Position numbers and translations under genes: made by a program. From CAWANP01 sp963783445 (GTDB taxonomy: Bacteria; Chloroflexota; Anaerolineae; JAAYZQ01), in NCBI GenBank assembly GCA_963783445.1, contig CAWANP010000017.1:186001-250000 (forward strand): 64,000 nt of DNA, written 5' to 3'. Positions 37,312 to 46,204 of the stretch are shown piece after piece (the first letter of the stretch is position 1; every line of letters begins with the position of its first letter). The notes below the pieces were generated by a model. It did not search any database, was not told the origin of the DNA, and saw nothing but the letters and a program-made list of their open reading frames with translations.

Positions 37312-39073
37312 TTACTCTCTGATCACCAGCGGCAAAAAGGCCGGGTACCGGGCGCCCAGTACGAACTCGCTCATGTGGTCGAGTTGAAGCACAAAGCGGT
37401 TGGCTGCGATGTCGTGTGCGCAGCCGGCGCCGCCGCACGGATCAGCCCAGGATTCTTCCCAGCGATAGGCGCTGAGGTCCTCCTCGTGGCCGATGCCTTC
37501 CATTTGCCAGTCGGCGTCGTTGTAGGCCATGGTCAGCGTGAAGGCTTTGGCAAATGCCTCAAATGGCCTTCCATCCTGCCCGGTGGCCGTGAGTTGGGCG
37601 GCTCGGCCCGCGGGCCGCAGCGCCCCGACGGCCTGGGGCTGTGGGCTGTTGTGATTGTGACGGTGATCGGGTCGGTGACGCTGCCCTCGGTGAGTTCCAG
37701 GGTCACCATGTTGTTGAGGGTCGTGATCTCGCCCCCATCGGCGTCCAGGGTGACGGTGATGGTCTGGGCCGGCCAGCTCTCGTCGATGGCGCGCAGGACC
37801 GCGTCCAGGTCTTCTCCTTCAACCCAGTCCACCATGCCTGTCCAAAAGGTACCGGTGCCCACGACGCCGGGCATCAGGTCGGAACCGTCAAAGCGGACGA
37901 CTGTGGCATCGGCCAGGATATCGGCGTAGCCCTGGAAGAAGGCTGGATACCAGTTGGGGTCGGAATCTTTGTGGGGCGAGACGCGCACGCCGGCCTCGAG
38001 ATAGGGCCTGGTCGATTCGCCGGTGCTCAGGTACTCGACAAACTGCCGGACCTTGGGGCGGTCACTGAAGGCCCCGGCGAGGTCGCCGGCTGACCAGCAG
38101 GGGTCCTCCCAGATCGGCATCGATGGGCGGCAGATAGAAATAGTTCACGTCAACGCCCAGCTCGACCTCTTTCGGGAAAAAGTTGGGGATAAACATGGAC
38201 TGGCGGTGCATCGAGCAGCCCGGCGGGTCCTCAACAGGGTCGGGCCTCACCAAAGAAGGTATTGCGGATGGCCTGCCTGCCGCCAAGGACATAGTCCTTG
38301 GCGAACCAGACTTTGCCCACCTCCTCCACGGCCTGTTTCACGAGGATAGCTGAACTTGACCTCGCCCGTGGTCCAGCCGTCATAGTCCTCCAGCGATGCG
38401 GTGCGCAGCATGGTGTCCTCCACCCAGTCGGTGGCGACCCAACCGGTCTGCGGCCCGCTTTCGATACCGACGCACCATGGGGTGCGGCCGTCAGCCACCA
38501 TCCGGTCCGAAAGCGCCAGAAGCTCGTCCCAGGTCTCGGGCACCTGGTAGCCGGCGCCGGCAAACTCGGGAACTGGGTACCAGACCAGACTCTTGAGGTT
38601 CATCACGTAGGGGATACCCGCCAGCCGCGGCCCGATTGTGCCCAGGTCCAGCCAAAAAGGTTCGTACTGCTGGTTCAGATATGCCTGGTTGAACCAGTCG
38701 TTGAGATCGACCAGGTGGCCATCCCGGCGAGGTCGGCAAGCAGGCTTGGTGGGGGAAAACGGCCACGTCGGGCGGGTTGCCCTGCTTGGCCTGTTTAACG
38801 ATCTCGTTCTCGAAGTCGATGATGGGCGTGTACTCGACTTGGATACCAGTCGTGTCCTGAAAGACCGGATCGCCTCCTCAAACAAGGCGACGCTATCGCC
38901 GGTGGGCAGGCTCTACACCGTGACCTTTTTGGCCTGGGGCGCAGCCCGTAGGCTGGGAGGTCCGGTGGCCTGGTCTGTGCCAGACCGGGCAGGCAAAGAA
39001 GTAGCAGGGCCATCAAGGCCAGTGCCAGGCCGGTGGATACGATGCCCAGGTTTTTCTTCACCCTCGAGTCCAT
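37312..39073 (-). pseudogene. Sugar ABC-transporter substrate-binding protein with surface C-terminal extension, frameshifted
   Basis: ATG 39073 (SD AAGGAGGG) gives 'KKNLGIVSTGLALALMALLLL', a signal peptide. Pieces in alternating frames, at least five shifts, build a family-1 extracellular solute-binding protein: 'FEEAIRSF', 'LNDWFNQAYLNQQYEPFW', 'LAGIPYVMNLKSLVWYPV', 'GYQVPETWDELLALSDRMV', 'PQTGWVATDWVEDTML', 'GGRQAIRNTFFGEA', 'LSTGESTRPYLEAG' and the final helix 'DLDAVLRAIDESWPA'. The frame then runs on into a beta-rich extension 'TITVTLDADGGEITTLNN' ... 'ADWQMEGIGHEED' and ends YPAFLPLVIRE. Resembles alpha-glucoside-type binding proteins. No permease or ATPase genes are adjacent. The extension is unusual. 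Confidence 0.7.
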
Positions 39074-39114
39074 TGTCTCCCTCCTTGGATTTGCTGTGTT
39101 TCGGACTGGTGCCC

Positions 39115-39143
39115 AAGGTATCATAAGTCTGAGAACTTGTCAA
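39115..39143 (-). promoter_or_regulatory. Promoter of solute-binding-protein gene
   Basis: Minus strand perfect -35 TTGACA, 17-bp spacer, TACCTT. Confidence 0.5.
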
Positions 39144-39262
39144 TACGCTGAATTGCTGGCCGGAAGCGGCCTGGTTGAGGCGGGATCCCGGCAAGCCAAG
39201 CACTTGGGATAGATCTGCTGTTCGCCGGGCTGGAGGAGGCTGGCCAGCGCACCGTGGGGAGT

Positions 39263-39321
39263 AGAAAAGAAAAGACCCTTGGGGTGCGAACCGAGCGTTC
39301 GTCGGAAAACCCCAAGGGTCT
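39263..39321 (-). terminator. Intrinsic terminator of second SBBP gene
   Basis: Minus strand AGACCCTTGGGGT / ACCCCAAGGGTCT, 23-nt loop containing a nested hairpin (CGAAC/GTTCG), then TTTTCTTTTC. It lies 17 nt past the stop at 39338. Confidence 0.85.
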
Positions 39322-39337
39322 CTCGTGGTCGCTACAT

Positions 39338-42300
39338 CTAGGGACTGTTCCGGAAAGCCAGGGGCAAGTAGATCTCGTTCGGAAAGATAAAGTGGGCGGT
39401 CAGCAGCTTGTCGCCATCGACGAGCAGGGTCTCGGGGTTCGTGGTTCCCGTGACGTCTCCGCTCCAGTGGTCAAAGGTAAAGCCCGTATCTGGGCTGGCG
39501 GTGAGTGTGACCGTGGTACCGGCCGCGTACTCGCCGCCACCGCAGTTGGCGGGCGGAGCCAGGAGTACCTGCCCGGCCCCGGCGGGACTCACGTCCACGA
39601 CCAGGCTGTGGCAGGTCGCCCCCTCAAACTGAGCCGTGACCGATTTGTCGCCGTCCAGCGTGATGCTGGCCGGGTTGGCTGGCCCCGTAACATCCCCGGC
39701 CCAACTGGTGAAGACGTGGTCCTGGGCCGGGTTGGCGGTCACCTGGACCACGGTGCCGGAAACATACTCGCCCCCGCCGCAGGTGGGCGCCGGCAGGGCG
39801 CTGACCGAGCCGCCGCCGGGCGGGCTGGCTGCTGTCGTGAGGCTGTAGCAGGTTTCACGCTGAAAGTTGGCCGTGACTGACTTGGCGGCGTCCATGGTTA
39901 CCTGCACCGGGTTCTCGGTTCCCGTCGCTCCGCCGCTCCAGTTGGCAAAGACGTGGTCGGTGGCGGAGGTGGCGGTTAGGGTGACCTCGGTATTCTCGAC
40001 GTACTTGTCCGGGCCGCAGTTGGGCGCTGGGTTGGCGCTTACCATTCCGCTTCCGCCCGGGGCCGCGGCCGTGACCAGGCTGTAGCAGGTCGGCTGGTCA
40101 AAATGGGCGGTGACCATCTTGTCGCCGTCCATCGTGACCGGGGTGGGATTCGCGGTTCCGGTCGCGGCGCCGGTCCAGTTGGCAAAGGCGTAGGAGGCTG
40201 CCGGGCTGGCCGTAAGCTGTACCTGGGTGCCGGCCGCGTATTTGCCACCCCCGCAGTTGGGCGCCGGTGAGGGGATGACCGTCCCGCCCAGTTCCGGATC
40301 GACGCTGGTGGTCAGGGTGTAGCAGGTCGCCGCCTTGAAGGTGGCGGTGACCGTTTTCTCGCTATCCATCGTGACCGTCGTGGGACTGGCACTGCCGCTG
40401 GCATCGCCGCCCCAGTTGGCCAGGGTATAGCCCTCGGCTGGGACTGCGGTCAACTGGACCTGGGTGCCGGCGGTATACAGCCCGTTGCGGCAGTTGGGTG
40501 CCGGATCAATTGCCACGGAGCCAAAGCCCGCCGGACCCGCACTGGTATTCAGTCGGTAGCAGGGCGCGCCATAGATCACCTTCAGGCGGGGCGCCAGCGT
40601 CTCGTCGCCCTGGGTAACCGCGCCGTCGTAGGAGACGGCCACCCTCCTTCCAGAGCCGGTGATGATGATGGCCAGAGGATTGCCCGATGTCCAGCCACCG
40701 CGGTCCACAATCTCCTGGATAACGGGCGCCAGATCGGGTGTCTCGTAGGTGTCGCCGACGTTGCCCCAGGCTTGCACGGGGTCCCAATCGACTGCGGCCG
40801 TGGTCATGGTCCGCGTGCTGATGTCGCTGGCCGTGACGGAAAAGGTTGGAGCAGCGTCCGCATCCTGGCCGTGGAAGGTGAGGACGGTCGTGTCCATGTC
40901 GGACTGATCTGCTGTGAGCTCGAGGGTTGCCTTGAGGATCGTAGATGCCTGCGGAATGGCGAGCGCCTGGAAGCGCAGACCGATGGTCTGGATGCCGCTG
41001 CGGCGGACAAGTTTCAGCTCTTCGTTGTCCAGGACCACGGCGCCGGTCTCGTCAAGCTCCTCCGCGTCGTCGGAAGACTGGGCCACCCTGACGTCGACGG
41101 AGCCTGCCGGCGGGGTGCCCAACCCGTCCAAACGCAACACAAAGGCGTCCTGAGCGCCGTTGTAGGCCGGGTCGTAGGCGCCGCTGCTTGTGGGAAAGTT
41201 GGATGATTCGGTGCGCCCGGCGATAATGGCGTCGCCCTCAGGGGACAGGGCCAGCCCCAGGGCCTCGTCCAGCAGGCTACCGCCGGTATAGGTGGCGTAT
41301 ATCAGCGATTTGCCGTCCGCCGCCAGCTTGAGCAAAATCGCGTCGGCCTCCCCGTTGTGGCTGGGATCGTAGGCGCCGGCGCTGGCAGGAAAGTCGGGCG
41401 AGCGGCTGTAGCCGGCGACGACGGGATTGCCAACCCCGTCCACGATCACGGCCGCGCCGGCGTCCGCGCTGTCGCCTCCGACAAAGGTACTGAATTGAAG
41501 CACCTCGCCATCTATGTCGAGTTTGGAGACAAAGGCATCCTCACCCCCGTTGTGCGTCACGTCATAGGCGCCGGCGGTGGTCGGAAAGTCCGTGGAGGCG
41601 GTCTTGCCAGTCACGACGGGGTTGTCGTGCATGTCCAGTGCCACTCCCTGGCCGCTGTCGTTGCCCGCGCCGCCCAGGTAGGTGCTAAAGCGCAGCGAGG
41701 TGCCCTTGGGCGAGAGCCGGAAGACAAAGGCATCCTGGCCCCCGTTGAGGATGCGGTCCAGGACGCCGCTGGTGGTGGGAAAATCGGTGGAATAGGTATA
41801 GCCCGTGACCAGGACATTGCCCTCGTCGTCCACCGTCAGCGCCTGGCCCGCGTCCTGGTCCGTACCGCCGGCCAGCGTGCTGTAGCGCAGGGCCGTGGCG
41901 TCGGCCAGCAGCCGGGTGACAAAGACGTCTTTGGCGCCGCTGTGGTCCCTCTCATAGGCGCCCTGGGTTGTGGGAAAGTCCTCTGAGCTGGTGACGCCTG
42001 CTACGATGGGCTGGTCCTCGGGGTCATCCTGCGCCACTTCCACGGCATAGGCTATATCCTCTTCGTCGCCGCCCAGAAAGGTACTGAAGAGCAGCGAGGC
42101 GCCGTTGGCCGATAGCGTCGTGACAAAGGCGTCGCTGGCGCCGCCGTTGTATTTGATGCTATCGGCTGTGGCTGTGGTTGGAAAATCGGTGGATGCCGTT
42201 GCGCCGGCGACTACGATGTTGCCCGTACTGTTCAGATCCAGCCCGTAGCCCGTCTCATCGTCCCCGCCGCCGAGAAAGGTGCTGAAGAGCAGCGAGCCGC

Positions 42301-43246
42301 CGTCGGCCGCGAGCTTGAGTACATAGACGTCCTGCCCCCCGCTGAGCGTCTCGCTGTAGACGCCGGTCGTGGTTGGAAAGTTGAGGGAGCTGGTGGCGCC
42401 TGTGACCAGCGCGTTGCCCGCGCTGTCCAGGACGACGTCCTGGGCGGTCTCGGCATTGCTGCCGCCCACAAAAGTGCTGTAGCGCAGTGTGGGATCAATG
42501 ACCAGGGTGCGCGTGGGGTCGTGGGGGCCGAGCTGAAAGCCCACGCGGGCGCCGGGGCCCAGAGCATAGCGCGCGGCCACAGGCGCGCGGTAGCCGCTGG
42601 GCTGTTCCTGCCAGGCCCGGGGCGCTTCCTCCACCAGGTTGCCCCAGGCGGTCAGGATCTCCAGTTGGCCCGCTGCGTTGACCCGCAGCCCTTCGGCCCC
42701 GGCGTAGGCCAGGGCGATGCGCTCCACCTCCGCGCCGGGTCGCAGGACGAGATCGTATTTCAGCCGCCCGCCCGCGCTGTGATAGCGCAGGTCGGTCTGG
42801 GGATAGAGATTGTGATAGACGAGACTGCCATAGGCGGGCACGCCCTGCTGCCAGCGGTCGGGGTCAGGGCCCAACAGGTAGTTGCTCCTGCCGGGCAGCA
42901 GGCTCTGTCCTTCCAGGCTGACGTTCGGCGAGGCGCCCAGAAAGCGCACCTTGATGGCCAGCCGTTCGGGACTGCTGGATCCCTGCCGGGAGAGGACCGC
43001 TGCCATCTCCTGGGCGGAGAAAAAGAAAGCGGCGCCTCCAGGGACGCGGGCGACAAACTGTGCTGGCGCGTCAACCTGGCCCTGGTTGGCTTCAAAGGCC
43101 ACCGGGATCTGGACCTGGATGGGCTGAGGTCCGCCGCCGGCAAGCTGCGGCTGGGCCGCTGCCGCAGCGGCCGGGATGGGGATGAGCATAGTCAGCAGGA
43201 CAAAGGTTGCCAGGAGGGTGAACCATGGAATGCGGCTGCGAGTCAT
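39338..43246 (-). CDS. Secreted seven-blade SBBP propeller protein with five InlB-type repeats
   Basis: Intact 1,302 residues. SD AAAGGAG; signal peptide 'WFTLLATFVLLTMLIPIPA'. Residues about 45-270: N-terminal domain ('VAFEANQGQVDAPAQFVA', 'YGSLVYHNLYPQTDLRY', 'LVIDPTLRYSTFVGGS'). Residues about 270-630: seven SBBP repeats, a full propeller. About 650-810: SSDDAEE module ('VAQSSDDAEELDETG' ... 'VSYDGAVTQGDETLAPRL'). About 815-1,280: five cysteine InlB-type repeats ('CYTLTTSVDP' ... 'PNCGGGKYAAGTQVQLTAS' ... 'NWTGAATGTANP'). Tail EIYLPLAFRNSP. No transmembrane anchor or LPXTG. Extracellular, probably surface-bound; binding or adhesion suggested, no enzymatic motif seen. It has its own promoter and terminator. 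Confidence 0.85.
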   Translation of the reverse strand: MTRSRIPWFTLLATFVLLTMLIPIPAAAAAAQPQLAGGGPQPIQVQIPVAFEANQGQVDAPAQFVARVPGGAAFFFSAQEMAAVLSRQGSSSPERLAIKVRFLGASPNVSLEGQSLLPGRSNYLLGPDPDRWQQGVPAYGSLVYHNLYPQTDLRYHSAGGRLKYDLVLRPGAEVERIALAYAGAEGLRVNAAGQLEILTAWGNLVEEAPRAWQEQPSGYRAPVAARYALGPGARVGFQLGPHDPTRTLVIDPTLRYSTFVGGSNAETAQDVVLDSAGNALVTGATSSLNFPTTTGVYSETLSGGQDVYVLKLAADGGSLLFSTFLGGGDDETGYGLDLNSTGNIVVAGATASTDFPTTATADSIKYNGGASDAFVTTLSANGASLLFSTFLGGDEEDIAYAVEVAQDDPEDQPIVAGVTSSEDFPTTQGAYERDHSGAKDVFVTRLLADATALRYSTLAGGTDQDAGQALTVDDEGNVLVTGYTYSTDFPTTSGVLDRILNGGQDAFVFRLSPKGTSLRFSTYLGGAGNDSGQGVALDMHDNPVVTGKTASTDFPTTAGAYDVTHNGGEDAFVSKLDIDGEVLQFSTFVGGDSADAGAAVIVDGVGNPVVAGYSRSPDFPASAGAYDPSHNGEADAILLKLAADGKSLIYATYTGGSLLDEALGLALSPEGDAIIAGRTESSNFPTSSGAYDPAYNGAQDAFVLRLDGLGTPPAGSVDVRVAQSSDDAEELDETGAVVLDNEELKLVRRSGIQTIGLRFQALAIPQASTILKATLELTADQSDMDTTVLTFHGQDADAAPTFSVTASDISTRTMTTAAVDWDPVQAWGNVGDTYETPDLAPVIQEIVDRGGWTSGNPLAIIITGSGRRVAVSYDGAVTQGDETLAPRLKVIYGAPCYRLNTSAGPAGFGSVAIDPAPNCRNGLYTAGTQVQLTAVPAEGYTLANWGGDASGSASPTTVTMDSEKTVTATFKAATCYTLTTSVDPELGGTVIPSPAPNCGGGKYAAGTQVQLTASPAASYAFANWTGAATGTANPTPVTMDGDKMVTAHFDQPTCYSLVTAAAPGGSGMVSANPAPNCGPDKYVENTEVTLTATSATDHVFANWSGGATGTENPVQVTMDAAKSVTANFQRETCYSLTTAASPPGGGSVSALPAPTCGGGEYVSGTVVQVTANPAQDHVFTSWAGDVTGPANPASITLDGDKSVTAQFEGATCHSLVVDVSPAGAGQVLLAPPANCGGGEYAAGTTVTLTASPDTGFTFDHWSGDVTGTTNPETLLVDGDKLLTAHFIFPNEIYLPLAFRNSP

Positions 43247-43433
43247 AGTCTTCTCCTTTTCTGCCTGGCGGTATCGCCAGGCGCATCCACAAATCTACAC
43301 GGAGAGGTGATGTGGCGGCTCAGCCGGTAGGCTGGTCGGAGATGTGGCGGAAGGTGCAATTCTGCTTGGGGTGGGAGCCGGCGTCCGTGCCGCCTCCGCG
43401 GACGTGCTGCAGCAGGCGCGCCACAGCGGCTCC

Positions 43434-43462
43434 AGTATACCATAGGTCCGCCCCGGCGGCAA
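43434..43462 (-). promoter_or_regulatory. Promoter of second SBBP gene
   Basis: Minus strand TTGCCG, 17-bp spacer, TATACT followed by GG: the same form as the two EamA promoters. Leader about 180 nt. Confidence 0.55.
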
Positions 43463-43477
43463 AGTAGCGGGTGATAC

Positions 43478-43530
43478 GAAGAAAAAGACCTGTGAGGGCG
43501 GATGCGCTGCGCATCCGCCCTCACAGGTCT
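43478..43530 (-). terminator. Long intrinsic terminator of LVIVD gene
   Basis: Perfect 22-bp arms from AGACCTGTGAGGGCGG to its complement with an almost loopless centre, then TTTTTCTTC on the minus strand. It lies directly next to the promoter of the downstream gene. Confidence 0.85.
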
Positions 43531-43636
43531 GGTTCGCTACCGCCCGACCCTTGGAGTTTTGGGATCTAGATCGTTTTCACACCTGGAGTCTGCACATGGC
43601 ACCTTCTGTGGCCATGCGTCCGACTATCCTTTGGGT

Positions 43637-45770
43637 TCATTTCCCAGCCGGATCTCCAGCGCCAACCACCAGCGGCAGGTATATGCGCCGTGGGGGCGTA
43701 AAGCGCAGGAGGAACAGCCCACCATCCCCATTCGCGACATAGGCAAGAGGCCCATCCACGGCTATGCCGTAGGTCAGAATGCCGGGCGTGTCGTAGGCGC
43801 CCACCCCCCTGGGCTGCGAAGGTACCGAGATGTCGACTACCTGCAGGCCATCGCCGACGACGTAGGCATACGATCCGTCCACGGCCACGCGCAAGGAGAA
43901 CTCCGTGTCATATGCGCCCACTTCCCTGGGCTGCGACGGCATCGAGATGTCCACCACCCGCAAGCCCTCCACGCCATCGGCGACGTAGGCGTAGGATCCG
44001 GCCACGGCCACGCCCCTGGCCTCCCCCGGCGTATCGTAGGCGCCCACCTGCTTGGGTTCTGACGGCGTCGAGACGTCCACCACAAGCAGGCCCGCTTCGC
44101 CATCAGCGACGTAGGCGTAGGTCCCAGCCACAGCCACGCCCTCGGAAACCCCCGGTGTATCGTAGACGCCTACCTCCTTGGGCTTTGATGGACTCGACAC
44201 GTCCGCCACGCTCAAGCCAGCCTCGTCTGCAGCGACGTATGCATGTGATCCGGACACGGCCACAGCCCGCCCCCAGTCGGATGTGTCGTAGGCGCCTACC
44301 TCCTTTGGCTTTGACGGTGTGGAGACATCTACTAGCCGCAAGCCTTCGCTGCAGGCAACGTAGGCGTAGGATCCAGACACGGCTACAGCCTCGGCCCAGT
44401 CTGTGCTGTAGGCACGTGCAAGTTCAAGGGCGCCCACCTCCCTCAGCGCTGACGGCGTCGAGACGTCCACCACCCGCAGGCCAGCCTTGCTAGCGGCGAC
44501 GTAGGCAAACGACCCGGCCACCGCCACGCCATCGCCCCCCCCCACCGTGTCATAGGCGCCCACCTCCTCGGGCTTTGACGGTTTCGAGACGTCAACCACC
44601 CTAAGGCCAAGCTCCCCGTCGGCGACGTAAGCAAACGACCCGGCCACAGCCACGCCCTCGGAAGCCCCCGGCGTGTAGTAGGCGCCGACCTCCTTGGGCT
44701 GCGACGGCTTTGAGATGTCTACGACCTGCAGGCCAAACGATGCGGCGTAGGCATACGACCCGGCCACGGCTACGCCAGTTGTATACCCCGGGTTATAGGC
44801 GCCCACTTCCTTGGGCTGCGACGGTGTCGAGACGTCCACCATTCGCAGGCCCTCGATCCCGTCGGCGACGTAAGCGTACGACCCGTCTACGGCCACTCCT
44901 TGGGCACTGCCCGGCGTGTCGTAGGCGCCCACCTCCATCGGATTAGACGGCGTCGAAACGTCTACCACGCGCAGGCCAGCGTCAAAGTCGGCGACGTAGG
45001 CGAACAACCCGTCCACGGCCACGCCATAGGCCGCATCGGGTGTGTCGTAGGCGCCCACCCCTCTGGGTTTCGAAGGCACTGAGATGTCGATTACCTGAAG
45101 GCCGCCCCCTCCGGCGGCAACGTAGGCGTACGACCCGAATACGGCCACGCCCCTAGCCCAACCGGGCGTGTCGTAGGCGCCCACCTCCCTGGGCTGTGAC
45201 GGGGTCGAAACGTCTACCACCCGCAGACCGCCAAAGTTGTCTGCGACGTAGACATAGGACCCGGAGACATCAACGCCCTGCACCACGTCAGGCATGGCGG
45301 GTGTCCTGCCAACGGCAGATGGTGCGGTCGGGTCCGAGATGTCGATGACGGCCAACCGCGGCCCCGCGCCCACGTAGGCATACTGGCCCGCCACGGCAAC
45401 GGCATATGTGCTGCCACCGATGTGACCCACGTACTCCACGTTCTTTGTCTCGAGGCGCCCTCCCCATCTCTCGCAGGGCGTGCTCGATCTCGGCAATCTC
45501 GGGACGGCTGGCGGTCTTGATGTCCAAGTCGCCCAAATTGGGGCGTGGAACAACGGAGCCCGCCTCAGGCTCATCTGGTACTCGCTGGTGACGGGGACGC
45601 AACAGCTTGTCCTCAGGGGCAAGAGTATCTGGGCCCGGAGGCCGCCTGGAGTCTTGGGCGGCGATGATTGCCAGTGAAATGGCGCCCGCAGGGGTGGTAC
45701 CGGCTTGTACCAGAGCCGGAACGAGCAGGACGATCAACACGACAAGGCCGAGCATTTTGTGGCGCATCAT
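43637..45770 (-). pseudogene. Secreted LVIVD-repeat propeller protein, one frameshift
   Basis: ATG 45770 (or 45767) after CGGAGG gives the signal peptide 'MLGLVVLIVLLVPALVQA' and a charged linker ('EIAEIEHALREMG'). A single shift near 45450, in a G-rich run, joins it to about fourteen LVIVD repeats of about 42 residues ('GVAVxGSYAYVAD', 'GLRVVDVSTPSxPxEVGAYDT'), a beta-propeller family of cell-surface proteins of unknown function. Ends RIYLPLVVGAGDPAGK. About 710 residues. The DNA of the repeats is still alike enough to suggest recent expansion. The stop is 107 nt before a strong terminator. Confidence 0.78.
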
Positions 45771-46130
45771 TGCCTCCGATGGTATTTTTCTTCTGATCTG
45801 CAATTACTCCGCATGTTCCTGCAGTGAGAACCAGGGTGGGCTGCCGCAGGGAAACACGCCCGGGGAGCCAAACGAGAAAGGCAAAGCCCCTGAATGTCAA
45901 GAATATTATGGATCAGAAGCGGGGTCCTGTCAATGAGGGAAAAACCTACCTTTTGCCGGGGAGATACCTTACCTTCTGGCAGGAAGACAACCTGCATGAG
46001 GTCAAGGACCCAACACACTGGACAAGGGCCAGGTCAACGTCGAGTTCACTTGAGGGCAATGACCAGCGCTGCGGGGGAGACACGGGACCAGGGAGTGCAG
46101 GGAGTGCGTTGGGGTTTGGAGCGCGATGAG
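45771..46130. other. Intergenic region
   Basis: No gene or clear promoter recognised; plus-strand open frames here lack start signals and homology. Confidence 0.35.
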
Positions 46131-46160
46131 ACCTGTCAGGTTGAAGAAAACCTGACAGGT
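46131..46160 (-). terminator. Palindrome ending the beta-helix operon
   Basis: Perfect 12-bp arms ACCTGTCAGGTT / AACCTGACAGGT, 6-nt loop, about 45 nt past the stop at 46205. REP-like, related to 37223-37256. Confidence 0.6.
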
Positions 46161-46204
46161 CAGGTTCGCGGTTCCGCTCAACGACTCGGGGGTCTGAAGA
46201 GGGA

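Noticed and set aside
40772..43330. Plus-strand open frames opposite the SBBP gene
   Set aside because: Shadows of the repetitive intact minus-strand gene.
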